From positions 1 through 37,732 of the forward strand of contig CAZQRW010000012.1 of NCBI GenBank assembly GCA_964596115.1: a stretch of 37,732 nucleotides of DNA, in the 5' to 3' direction. Every line of letters begins with the position of its first letter. The first letter of the stretch is position 1. Of this stretch, positions 9,778 through 17,033 are shown in pieces. The notes under the pieces are model-generated. The model searched no databases. It was given only the letters and a program-made list of their open reading frames with translations, and was not told the DNA's origin. The translations under genes and the position numbers were made by a program. This stretch comes from CAZQRW01 sp964596115. GTDB lineage: Bacteria; Hydrothermota; UBA3072; B12-G15.

Positions 9778-9783
9778 ATTTAG

Positions 9784-9811
9784 ATAATATATACAAAACT
9801 TTATTTGTCAA
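9784..9811 (-). promoter_or_regulatory. Promoter of the LolA-like operon, leaderless geometry
   Basis: Read on the minus strand: TTGACA (9811-9806), 16-base spacer, TATTAT (9789-9784), then six bases to the ATG at 9777. Transcription is expected to begin at or within a base or two of the start codon. It lies back to back with the glmS promoter; the two -35 boxes are 25 bases apart. Confidence 0.75.
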
Positions 9812-9836
9812 CAAAATTGCAAGCTGAATTTTCCAG

Positions 9837-9865
9837 TTGACATAGCCTATGATTGGTGATACATT
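9837..9865 (+). promoter_or_regulatory. Promoter of glmS, extended -10, very short leader
   Basis: TTGACA at 9837-9842, 17-base spacer, TACATT at 9860-9865, with TG at 9857-9858 giving an extended -10 (TGnTACATT). The predicted start near 9872 leaves about six bases before the ATG at 9878. There is no Shine-Dalgarno and no room for a glmS ribozyme or riboswitch. Confidence 0.75.
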
Positions 9866-9877
9866 TCAAAAAGATAA

Positions 9878-11689
9878 ATGTGCGGATTTTTTGGAGTGAT
9901 ATACAAGGATAAAAACATAGGAATGGGTGAAGTCCTCTTAAAGGCAGGAAAGAGACTTTCCTACAGAGGTTATGATACCTCAGGGGTTGCAGTAATATCC
10001 GACACTGGTAATTTTGAAATCAGAAAGGATGCAGGCAAAATTGAGGAGGTTTCAGATAAACTGAATTTTACTGAGCTTAGCGGAAAGCGTGGTATAATCC
10101 AATTGAGGTGGGCAACCTTTGGTGTTCCTGAAAAGCGAAATGCACAGCCCCATACTGATTGTACTGGAAATTTAATTGGTGCGCATAACGGCAATATCAT
10201 CAATACACCTGCACTTAGATTGAGGCTTATCTCCACAGGCCACAGGCTTAAGGGTGAAAATGATGGTGAGATTATTCTTCATATCATTGAAGATTATCTA
10301 AAGGTCGATAACGATATGATTAATGCCATTGTCCTGAGCGCAAAAGATTTAGAAGGAGACTTTGCCTTTATAGTAACAAAGGTAGATGAGGATAAGATGT
10401 TCGTGGTTAAGAAAGGCTCTTCTTTATTTTTAGGGGTAGGTGAAGATTTCATTTGTGCTTCGAGTGACCTCGCATCTATACTCGATCTAACAAAAAAGAT
10501 CGTCGTAATGAAAGATAATGAATTTGCAGAATTTGGTAATGACTACTTTATCGTTAGAGACCTTCTCTCAGGTAAGGTCTTGGATAGAGAGCCAACGGAG
10601 ACAGAGCTTGATATTAGCACTGTTGAAAAAGGTTCCTATCCACATTTTATGTTGAAAGAGATCCATGAATCCCCTTCAAAGGCAAAGGCACTTATAGGTT
10701 TGCTATCTGGAAATACCGTTTATGAAGAGGGTGTAGACCTCATTAATGCATCTCCAAGGATTTTCATTACTGGTGCAGGAACTTCATACCATTCTGCGTT
10801 ACTTGGAACATACTACTTCTCAAACATTGCAAAGAAGACCATAAACATTTCTTTCGCCTCCGAATTCAGAGAGCTCTATGCCTCTGTTCTTGAGGACGAC
10901 GATCTTCTCATTGTTGTATCCCAGAGTGGTGAAACAAAGGATGTAAAGAATGTATGCGATTTATTTAGGGAGCAAAGTGGCGGAAGAATCATATCTGTTG
11001 TTAACAACCTTGGATCCACCATTGCACTGATGGGAGATCTCGTACTCCCCATTGCTTCTGACATTGAAATAAGCGTACCTGCAACAAAAACCTTCATTAA
11101 CCAGTCTTTACTATTTCTTTACCTTTCTATGCTAAGTGGGAAGAAAAGGTTTATTGACATTCCATATATTCCATTTGAATCCATACCTGAAATCCTAAAT
11201 GATTCTATAGAAAAATTTGAGGAAATGGCAGAAGAGGTTCTATCATACATATATTCATACAAAGATTTTTATGTGCTTGGTTACGGTATAACCTACCCCA
11301 CCGCCCTTGAGGGTGCTCTGAAGATCAAAGAAGTGGTATATGTGCATGCAGAGGGAATGTATTCAGGTGAATTTAAACATGGCCCATTGTCCATAGTCGA
11401 AGACAAGTATCCTGTATTTTTTGTAAGCACTGTTGAGGATAAACATTTTGTTCTTTCCCATATAAACGAAGTAAAGACGAGGCTTGGGAGGATCATCACA
11501 GTTGCCCCAGATGATAACGAGTTAAGAAAAATAAGCGATATCTTTATACCAATTCCTACAAAAAATAGGTATATAGTTCCTATCTCAGCAACGATTTTCT
11601 TCCAGATACTCGCATATAAATTTGGTGTTAAAAAGGGAATCGATCCCGATTTCCCAAAAAACATTTCAAAAACAATAACGGTGGATTAA
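9878..11689 (+). CDS. glmS: Glutamine--fructose-6-phosphate aminotransferase (isomerizing)
   Basis: A full-length (603-residue) GlmS, which makes glucosamine-6-phosphate from fructose-6-phosphate and glutamine, the first step to UDP-GlcNAc for peptidoglycan and LPS. The protein begins MCGFFGV, so removal of Met exposes the catalytic N-terminal Cys of the class II glutaminase domain (1 to ~230). LSYRGYDTSG and the downstream HNG motif are present. Two SIS sugar-isomerase domains follow (about 270-400 and 440-590), with SQSGET-type (VVSQSGETKD) and EFKHGPLSIVE motifs and the usual C-terminal tail PKNISKTITVD. The required Cys2 fixes the ATG as the start. The gene lies one base before the propeller gene, so it heads an operon with it and a LapA-like gene. 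Confidence 0.97.
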   Translation: MCGFFGVIYKDKNIGMGEVLLKAGKRLSYRGYDTSGVAVISDTGNFEIRKDAGKIEEVSDKLNFTELSGKRGIIQLRWATFGVPEKRNAQPHTDCTGNLIGAHNGNIINTPALRLRLISTGHRLKGENDGEIILHIIEDYLKVDNDMINAIVLSAKDLEGDFAFIVTKVDEDKMFVVKKGSSLFLGVGEDFICASSDLASILDLTKKIVVMKDNEFAEFGNDYFIVRDLLSGKVLDREPTETELDISTVEKGSYPHFMLKEIHESPSKAKALIGLLSGNTVYEEGVDLINASPRIFITGAGTSYHSALLGTYYFSNIAKKTINISFASEFRELYASVLEDDDLLIVVSQSGETKDVKNVCDLFREQSGGRIISVVNNLGSTIALMGDLVLPIASDIEISVPATKTFINQSLLFLYLSMLSGKKRFIDIPYIPFESIPEILNDSIEKFEEMAEEVLSYIYSYKDFYVLGYGITYPTALEGALKIKEVVYVHAEGMYSGEFKHGPLSIVEDKYPVFFVSTVEDKHFVLSHINEVKTRLGRIITVAPDDNELRKISDIFIPIPTKNRYIVPISATIFFQILAYKFGVKKGIDPDFPKNISKTITVD

Positions 11690-11690
11690 A

Positions 11691-12821
11691 ATGATCATAT
11701 TTTTAATGCTTTTATCATTTTCAAAAATTACGGTGGATAACACATCCTACTGTGGCACATATTCCTCAATAACTTATCTTGGTGATATTGCTATTTCATA
11801 CTATGATCTCTCTAACAATAATCTTAAATTTGCCTGGAGAACAGGCTCGACCTGGAATAAATACACCGTTGATAGCGATGGAAATGTGGGTCTCTATACA
11901 TCCATTGCCCCTGCAGGTGATGGTGATGTGTACATTTCATACTACGATGCAACAAATACTGCCCTGAAGGTAGCAAAAGGCTTTGGAACCAACTTTACAA
12001 CTGAAACCGTGGATAACATCGGTGATGTAGGAATGTACACATCCCTGGTGGTTTGGAGCGATACCGTTTATGTTTTCTATTATAATAGAACAAACGGTAA
12101 CCTGAAGATGGCAAAAAAGAATGGATCCTGGAGTACAAGTACCGTTGATGCAACGGGTGATGTAGGAATGTATACATCTGCTGCAGTGGATGGAGGCGGA
12201 AATATTCACATCAGTTATTACGATAACACAAATGATGACCTGAAGTACGGATTTTTTGATGGGACCTGGCATCTGGAAAGGGTGGATGATGGGGGTCAAT
12301 ATTCCTCCATCTCTGTCGCCAATGATGGGACTGTCCATTTTTTTTATAACTCTGAGTATGGAAGGTTGAAGCATGCCTACAGGAGTGGCGGAAACTGGAA
12401 TTTTGAGCAAGTCTCCGGCCTTGGCAGGTCTGGGAATTCCATATCATCCACCTGTGATAGAATGGGATTGCCCATCGTTTCATTTGTCCACCTTCTCAGC
12501 GCTGCTACACCTTACCTTGATCTTGCAAGATATAATGGAACAGATTGGGATATTTATGAATCTATTGATTCAGTTGCAGGAGTAAAGTTCACCTCCATTG
12601 TAATCGGTGATGGAGATGTATATGTGAGTTATTTTAAGGGAAATCCCGAGAATGAATTGAGGGTACTTTACTATCCTGAAGGTGGCATAAAGGATAATGA
12701 TGATAATAATGTGCATCCCAGAAGGTATCCAGAGGGGAAATTCGATTTTCTTGGTAGAAGAATAAAGGAAAATGAGAGAATCTACTTTGAAAATGGCAGA
12801 AAGAAAATAATAATAAAATAG
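11691..12821 (+). CDS. Secreted seven-bladed beta-propeller protein with sorting-like C-terminal tail
   Basis: A 376-residue protein with a short hydrophobic N-terminus (MIIFLMLLSFS) and seven consecutive ~45-residue repeats covering about residues 16-330. Each carries a (Y/F)(T/S)S(I/L/A) strand, then (V/I)x(I/V)SYYD, then a Leu-Lys strand and a Gly-Trp...VD end; blades 1-5 are clear, 6-7 weaker. The early KITVD strand may close the ring with the last blade. The final ~45 residues, with FDFLGRRI...IYFENGRKKIIIK, resemble the short type IX secretion (T9SS) type A sorting tails, although no T9SS component is in this window. It starts one base after the glmS stop (TAAAATG) and has no clear Shine-Dalgarno, so it is translationally coupled. 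Ligand or function unknown. Confidence 0.75.
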   Translation: MIIFLMLLSFSKITVDNTSYCGTYSSITYLGDIAISYYDLSNNNLKFAWRTGSTWNKYTVDSDGNVGLYTSIAPAGDGDVYISYYDATNTALKVAKGFGTNFTTETVDNIGDVGMYTSLVVWSDTVYVFYYNRTNGNLKMAKKNGSWSTSTVDATGDVGMYTSAAVDGGGNIHISYYDNTNDDLKYGFFDGTWHLERVDDGGQYSSISVANDGTVHFFYNSEYGRLKHAYRSGGNWNFEQVSGLGRSGNSISSTCDRMGLPIVSFVHLLSAATPYLDLARYNGTDWDIYESIDSVAGVKFTSIVIGDGDVYVSYFKGNPENELRVLYYPEGGIKDNDDNNVHPRRYPEGKFDFLGRRIKENERIYFENGRKKIIIK

Positions 12822-12830
12822 GAGGCGATT

Positions 12831-13073
12831 ATGAAAGTAAAGGCAAAGATATGGACAATTGTAATACTTGGAATTCTTTTTCTAATCTTCATCATCCAGA
12901 ATGCCCTTGTATTCTCTACATTGAAATTCCTCTGGTGGAAAGGCACACCCAGGACAATAGTGGTTATACTAATCTCTTTCATTATAGGAATTATTATAGG
13001 TGTTCTCATTCCAAAAGGAAAAAGAGTCAAAGTTAAACCAGGGAAGAAGACAGAGGAAAAAGAAGCAAAGTAA
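12831..13073 (+). CDS. LapA-like (DUF1049) small membrane protein
   Basis: An 80-residue protein with two membrane helices: residues ~8-28 including FIIQN, and ~42-60 including FIIGIIIGVLIP. It ends in a Lys/Glu-rich cytoplasmic tail (about 62-80). The FIIQNA...W...GxxIGxLIP pattern is the lipopolysaccharide-assembly protein A domain (DUF1049). In E. coli LapA works with LapB to control LPS synthesis; no lapB homologue is seen here. Shine-Dalgarno AGGAGG lies a few bases before the ATG. It is the third gene after glmS, and a link between amino-sugar supply and envelope assembly is plausible but inferred. Confidence 0.85.
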   Translation: MKVKAKIWTIVILGILFLIFIIQNALVFSTLKFLWWKGTPRTIVVILISFIIGIIIGVLIPKGKRVKVKPGKKTEEKEAK

Positions 13074-13106
13074 CTAAATATTCAATTATTATCAACCTGA
13101 CAGATG

Positions 13107-13150
13107 GGCACTATCCCCTGTGATTTTACACAGATAGTGCCTATTTGATC
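13107..13150 (+). terminator. Hairpin, probable terminator after lapA-like gene
   Basis: Outer stem GGCACTAT (13107-13114) pairs with ATAGTGCC (13134-13141). A CCC bulge is followed by inner stem CTGTG (13118-13122) with CACAG (13129-13133), closing a six-base loop ATTTTA. Thirteen pairs in all. The T-tract after it is weak (TATTTGATCATTTATTTT), so it could instead be a 3' end-stabilising structure. Confidence 0.6.
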
Positions 13151-13194
13151 ATTTATTTTCACATACGCAAGACGGGGCAGAAGAAGAGAACTGC

Positions 13195-13258
13195 AGGATA
13201 CAGGATATAGAGAATAGGATATAGAAAATGCGGAAGTGAGAAGTGTGAATGCGGAAGT
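13195..13258. repeat. Degenerate minisatellite, purine-rich
   Basis: Two tandem 14-mers, AGGATATAGAGAAT (13202-13215) and AGGATATAGAAAAT (13216-13229), are preceded by another AGGATA (13195-13200). They are followed by two GCGGAAGT copies (13230-13237 and 13251-13258), each after a GAAT/AAAT end. The plus strand is almost entirely purine plus T. It lies in the 308-base gene-free gap 13074-13381, which otherwise holds only the hairpin before it and the rnfB promoter after it. Confidence 0.7.
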
Positions 13259-13324
13259 TTAAAGACCGTGGGGCTTTTCTTTATAGAATACCGAGATTTT
13301 AAAAAACAAAAATCTATTTTTTTC

Positions 13325-13353
13325 TTGACATTTTCAGCAATTCTATATACTAA
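13325..13353 (+). promoter_or_regulatory. Promoter of rnfB-like/lgt operon
   Basis: TTGACA at 13325-13330 with TACTAA at 13348-13353 (17-base spacer), or TATACT at 13346-13351 (15-base spacer). A leader of about 20 bases contains GGGAGG ahead of the ATG at 13382. Confidence 0.65.
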
Positions 13354-13381
13354 TTCAAGAAATAAAAAATTGGGAGGATAA

Positions 13382-14179
13382 ATGGTCTGGTTATCTATAA
13401 TGACTCTTGGAGGGTTGGGGTTAGTTTTTGGTTTATTCCTCACATACGCAGGGAAAAAATTCCATGTAGAGGTGGATCCAAGGGTCACCGAAATCAGAAA
13501 TGTCTTACCCGGGGCAAATTGTGGAGGGTGTGGAGCCCCTGGATGTGACCAATTTGCCGAGGGGGTTGTAGCCGGCAAATATCCTGTAAATGGATGCGTT
13601 GTAGGCGGACAGGAAACAGCTGACAAAATTGCAAAAATAATGGGTGTTGAGGCTACAATGGTAGAACCAAAGGTAGCAGTTGTAAGATGTCTTGGAGATT
13701 TTGAAACTGCAAAGAGATTCGCTGAATATAATGGTATAAGTACCTGTAAGGCAATGGATTTGATAGGAGGAAATAAGGGATGTGTGTATGGCTGCCTTGG
13801 TCTGGGTGACTGTGTTGAATCCTGCCCATTTAATGCAATGTATATGGGGGAGAATGGTCTTCCTGTTGTAATCGAAGAAAATTGCACGGGTTGTGGAGAA
13901 TGTGTAAGAGCCTGTCCAAGGGGCATTATGGAACTAATACCCAAAAATCAGAAGGTTTATCTTGCCTGTGTTTCCCCGGAAAGGGGAACTGATGTTTCTG
14001 CAGTATGTTCAAAAGGCTGCATTGGGTGCACTCTCTGTTCAAGGGTTGTTCCAGAGGGCCAGATAACAATGAATGGCTATATCCCGATTTTACATTATGA
14101 TAAGGTGGAAAATCCAGATGACCTAATGCCCGCAGTAGAAAAATGCCCTACCAAAACCTTTGTTGTAAGAAAGATATAA
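13382..14179 (+). CDS. rnfB: RnfB-like membrane-anchored iron-sulfur protein
   Basis: A 265-residue protein with one N-terminal membrane helix (about 3-22). The RnfB 'Fes' domain follows, with NCGGCGAPGC and a fourth Cys in NGC (about Cys47, 50, 55, 72). Ferredoxin modules come next: CLGLGDCVESCP with the preceding cysteines, CTGCGECVRACP, and a C-terminal module. RnfB feeds electrons from ferredoxin into the Rnf ion-pumping complex. No rnfC, D, G, E or A gene lies nearby, so the partner may be another oxidoreductase. The C-terminal module is odd: CIGCTLCSRVVP has Val where a Cys is expected, and the second motif keeps only EKCP, so it can hold at most one cluster. Shine-Dalgarno GGGAGG precedes the ATG. 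lgt starts one base after the stop. Confidence 0.85.
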   Translation: MVWLSIMTLGGLGLVFGLFLTYAGKKFHVEVDPRVTEIRNVLPGANCGGCGAPGCDQFAEGVVAGKYPVNGCVVGGQETADKIAKIMGVEATMVEPKVAVVRCLGDFETAKRFAEYNGISTCKAMDLIGGNKGCVYGCLGLGDCVESCPFNAMYMGENGLPVVIEENCTGCGECVRACPRGIMELIPKNQKVYLACVSPERGTDVSAVCSKGCIGCTLCSRVVPEGQITMNGYIPILHYDKVENPDDLMPAVEKCPTKTFVVRKI

Positions 14180-14180
14180 A

Positions 14181-15002
14181 ATGTGGAGATACTTGATTCA
14201 TACGCATAGTTTTTCTATTCCTTCCTATGGAACAATGATGATTGTTGCTTATTTTGTCGCATTATTTTTTGTTGTAAAAGAGGCAAAAAGGCTCAAAATA
14301 GGCCCCTCAAAAGTAGAAAATCTTACCATCTGGATACTTGTAGGAATTGTAGTTGGTGCAAGAATATGGTATGTCCTTGAACATTGGTCCTACTACAGTA
14401 GTAATTTATCTGAGATACTGAAGGTTTGGGAAGGTGGACTTGTTTTCTACGGAGGATTTATAGGTGGAGTTATAGGGGCTTTCATCTATCTCAGAATTTC
14501 CCATCTCTCATTTTCCAGGACCGCTGATGCCTTTGCTCCGGGTTTAGCAATTGCTGTTGGTATAGGTAGAATAGGATGTTTTCTAAATGGCTGCTGTTTT
14601 GGAAAAATAACGAATTCCTGGATAGGAATAAGATTCCCGAGAAGATGGTTCCCCCCCGCTTATGTCTCTCAACTCCAAAGGGGCCTTATTCATAATAATT
14701 CTTTATCGTCATTAAAGGTTATACCTACACAAAATATTTCTACAATAGATCTTCTTGTGATATTCGGCATTCTGTGGTACCTCAGGGATAAAAAACCCTT
14801 CGAAGGATTTATTTTCTATTTGTTTTTAGGACTTTACGGTCTACATCGTTTCGTTATTGATTTTTTCAGATATTATGAAGGCAATGCACTCATTTTTAAA
14901 TTGCTTACTCTTTCACAGGTTGTAAGTCTTGGAATGATCATCTTCTCAATTATTGCAATTATTACTGGATTATCACATAAACCTCGGAATTTTGACATTT
15001 AA
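14181..15002 (+). CDS. lgt: Prolipoprotein diacylglyceryl transferase
   Basis: A 273-residue inner-membrane enzyme with about seven membrane segments that transfers diacylglycerol from phosphatidylglycerol to the lipobox Cys of prolipoproteins. The Lgt signature is GRIGCFLNGCCFGK (from Gly129), the variant in which GRxGNFxNGE is replaced by the Cys-rich form; Arg130 corresponds to the essential Arg143 of the E. coli enzyme. A second conserved Arg lies in YGLHRFVIDFFR. The N-terminal SIPSYGTMM and the GLVFYGGFIGG loop are also typical. It is one base after the rnfB-like stop (TAAAATG) and probably translated by coupling. The lipoprotein at 128 is a likely substrate. Confidence 0.95.
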   Translation: MWRYLIHTHSFSIPSYGTMMIVAYFVALFFVVKEAKRLKIGPSKVENLTIWILVGIVVGARIWYVLEHWSYYSSNLSEILKVWEGGLVFYGGFIGGVIGAFIYLRISHLSFSRTADAFAPGLAIAVGIGRIGCFLNGCCFGKITNSWIGIRFPRRWFPPAYVSQLQRGLIHNNSLSSLKVIPTQNISTIDLLVIFGILWYLRDKKPFEGFIFYLFLGLYGLHRFVIDFFRYYEGNALIFKLLTLSQVVSLGMIIFSIIAIITGLSHKPRNFDI

Positions 15003-15016
15003 ATTCGTCTCTATTC

Positions 15017-15044
15017 TTGACACAGAAAAATTTAAGGTTATTAT
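15017..15044 (+). promoter_or_regulatory. Promoter of tRNA-Lys (and probably the ompA gene behind it)
   Basis: TTGACA at 15017-15022, 16-base spacer, TATTAT at 15039-15044. Transcription should start near 15051, five bases before the mature tRNA end. Confidence 0.7.
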
Positions 15045-15055
15045 TGTATATGGGT

Positions 15056-15128
15056 GGGCCGTTAGCTCAGCAGGTAGAGCACCGGCCTTTTAAGCCGGGA
15101 GTCGCAGGTTCGATTCCTGCACGGCTCA
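15056..15128 (+). tRNA. tRNA-Lys (anticodon TTT)
   Basis: A 73-base cloverleaf. Acceptor GGGCCGT (15056-15062) pairs with ACGGCTC (15121-15127), with one G-T pair. D arm begins TAGCTCAGC. Anticodon stem CCGGC (15082-15086)/GCCGG surrounds loop CTTTTAA with anticodon TTT at 15089-15091. The T arm has GTTCGATTC. Discriminator is A15128. CCA is not encoded (ACT follows), so the tail must be added after 3' trimming. No terminator follows; the Shine-Dalgarno of the next gene begins 20 bases later. Confidence 0.97.
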
Positions 15129-15159
15129 CTTTTTAAACTCTTCAGAATAGGAGGTTTTT

Positions 15160-16998
15160 ATGATAATACTATTATCGCTGTTTGCATACCCATCCATTGC
15201 TGGTCCCTCTGGATCTTTTGAATTATTATCTGCAAAAAATCTTCCAATGGCAAATATGTCTTTTTTCCTTAATATGCAATATACAAGAGAAAGATACCCC
15301 GATAGGTATTATAATGGGATCTCTTACGGTGTATACCATCATTATGCTACAAGTAACATAGGCATTTCTTACGGAATTATAGATTATATAGAGATGTACC
15401 TCGGAGGCTCTTTCTATGGAAAATATGATGAACAAATGGACAATACCGCAGCAGGTTACAGGGCTGATTCCTGGGTCCTGGGGAACAGATATGCTTACGG
15501 CGGGCTGAAATTTATGATACCTATTATAAACGATACTACAAAATTACCACTCGTCTGGCTGGTGGGGCTTAATGGAGGTGGTAATTTAACATTCAGTCGT
15601 CCTCAGAACGATGCTATGCTCTCTGATTCTGCACATAATTTTATGCCTTATGTAACACATAGTCCTGATTTCTGGACAGATTTTATGACAGACATTGTCA
15701 TTTTTCCACTTTCATTTCACCTGAACGTTGGATACAACAAGCCTGGAAAAGTCCAAATAACCTTTCCGAGTGATACACTTGGAAACTTTTTCAACTCAGC
15801 ACTTGCAATGGATGGCAACTATCTTACCTACGGGGGTGGATTTGAACTTCAGGCAGGTCCATATACAAGTTTTACCCTTGGTTTAAGGGGTTGTTATTTT
15901 CCTTCAAATACAAATGCACCCGATAGCCTATTTACTTTATTTGGAATAAGGTTTATTACGCCAGTCGGTGTAACATTCGATTTTGGTGGAGACTATATGT
16001 TCAAAAATACCGACTTTGTCCCAGACTGGAATGTTGTGTCAGGCAGCCCGGAAAACTATTATAGCTCTTCTGGAAAATGGAGATTTAATTTCGGTTTCAC
16101 AACTACGAGTGCCTTAGTTAAGAGGCTTAAACCAAAACGCATAAAGAAGGGTGTTATTGCTATAACAGTCACGGATCTTAAAACTGATCTCCCCATCCAG
16201 GCGAATGTTGTATTTACAGATACATCAATTGCCCCTATACAGACCGATACAGAAGGAAAAGCAACTGTGCAACTTAAACCTGGGGTATATACATTGAAAC
16301 TGATCAAAGATGGTTATGTAACAAAAAAGATAACCCTTACTGTTCAACCAGGCCAGGAGATCACAATAGAACAGGCTTTAAGGAGGATATATAAACCGAA
16401 AGGTATATTTACAGGAACTGTCACCGATGCAAGGAGCAAAAAACCCATCGGAGCAAAAATTACTTTTCTCGGTACAAAAATTACCCCTATCACATCTGAC
16501 CTTGAAACAGGAATCTTTAAGGCAGATTTAGCCCCTGGGACATATAACATAAAAATAGAAGCAGATGGTTATGTTCCCATTACCGAGGTCGTTATAGTAA
16601 AAGACAAGGAAACCACAATAAAGAATTTCTCTCTCTATGAGAAACTCGTTGAGAAGAAAAAGATCGTACTCCATAATATCCATTTCCGTTCAGGTAAAGC
16701 AATCTTAACCCCCGATTCCTATCCTATACTTGATCAGATAGTTGAACTGTTAAAGGCAAATCCAAATGTAAAAATAGAGATTGGTGGGCATACTGACAGT
16801 GTCGGTTCAAGCTCCTATAATCTCAGACTTAGTGAGGCAAGGGCAAACTCAGTAAGGGGCTATCTTATACAGCATGGCATACCAGCAGAAAGGCTCATCG
16901 CGAGAGGATACGGTGAAACAAGGCCAATAGCCCCAAATACTACAAGAGAAGGAAGAGCCCAGAATAGACGAGTTGAATTTACTGTACTCTCGCAATAA
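15160..16998 (+). CDS. Outer-membrane barrel protein with two regulatory-like repeats and C-terminal OmpA domain
   Basis: A 612-residue predicted outer-membrane protein. The N-terminus is a minimal signal (MIILLSLFAYPSIA) and cannot be longer, because an in-frame TAG lies 12 bases before the ATG. A ~300-residue Gly/aromatic-rich barrel-like region follows. Two carboxypeptidase-regulatory/PEGA-like modules occupy about 329-405 and 412-485, each ending DGYV. The OmpA domain spans ~500-612, with GGHTDS at 542-547 and NRRVEF from 602, and should bind peptidoglycan. It shares the architecture of the 1212-3635 protein. Shine-Dalgarno AGGAGG (15149-15154) precedes the ATG. No promoter fits in the 31 bases after tRNA-Lys, so the gene is probably expressed as a tRNA-mRNA co-transcript. 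A strong terminator follows. Confidence 0.85.
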   Translation: MIILLSLFAYPSIAGPSGSFELLSAKNLPMANMSFFLNMQYTRERYPDRYYNGISYGVYHHYATSNIGISYGIIDYIEMYLGGSFYGKYDEQMDNTAAGYRADSWVLGNRYAYGGLKFMIPIINDTTKLPLVWLVGLNGGGNLTFSRPQNDAMLSDSAHNFMPYVTHSPDFWTDFMTDIVIFPLSFHLNVGYNKPGKVQITFPSDTLGNFFNSALAMDGNYLTYGGGFELQAGPYTSFTLGLRGCYFPSNTNAPDSLFTLFGIRFITPVGVTFDFGGDYMFKNTDFVPDWNVVSGSPENYYSSSGKWRFNFGFTTTSALVKRLKPKRIKKGVIAITVTDLKTDLPIQANVVFTDTSIAPIQTDTEGKATVQLKPGVYTLKLIKDGYVTKKITLTVQPGQEITIEQALRRIYKPKGIFTGTVTDARSKKPIGAKITFLGTKITPITSDLETGIFKADLAPGTYNIKIEADGYVPITEVVIVKDKETTIKNFSLYEKLVEKKKIVLHNIHFRSGKAILTPDSYPILDQIVELLKANPNVKIEIGGHTDSVGSSSYNLRLSEARANSVRGYLIQHGIPAERLIARGYGETRPIAPNTTREGRAQNRRVEFTVLSQ

Positions 16999-17001
16999 TA
17001 T
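16973..17001 (+). promoter_or_regulatory. Possible promoter of pcrA inside the end of ompA
   Basis: TTGAAT at 16973-16978, 17-base spacer, TAATAT at 16996-17001; both boxes match consensus at four of six bases. Start of transcription would be near 17008, within the terminator stem, so the new transcript could not form that hairpin. Confidence 0.3.
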
Positions 17002-17003
17002 TA

Positions 17004-17030
17004 GGGCGGGTATAACCCGCCCTTTTTCTT
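17004..17030 (+). terminator. Rho-independent terminator after the second ompA gene
   Basis: Stem GGGCGGG (17004-17010), loop TATAA, stem CCCGCCC (17016-17022), then TTTTTCTT. It ends only three bases before the ATG of the helicase gene. Confidence 0.93.
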
Positions 17031-17033
17031 CAA

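Noticed and set aside
9812..9877. glmS ribozyme or riboswitch ahead of glmS
   Set aside because: The promoter lies at 9837-9865, leaving about six transcribed bases before the ATG, so there is no room for one.
11820..12300. DNA repeats that could suggest a CRISPR or tandem-repeat array
   Set aside because: They are the ~140-base coding repeats of propeller blades, diverged at the DNA level and kept in frame.
11937..12410. 157-codon open frame on the minus strand inside the propeller gene
   Set aside because: It arises from the repeat periodicity of the propeller; the plus-strand frame has a consistent repeat and sorting-like tail.
13159..13944. 261-codon open frame on the minus strand
   Set aside because: It lies opposite the well-supported rnfB-like gene, is proline-rich without family character, and crosses the minisatellite.
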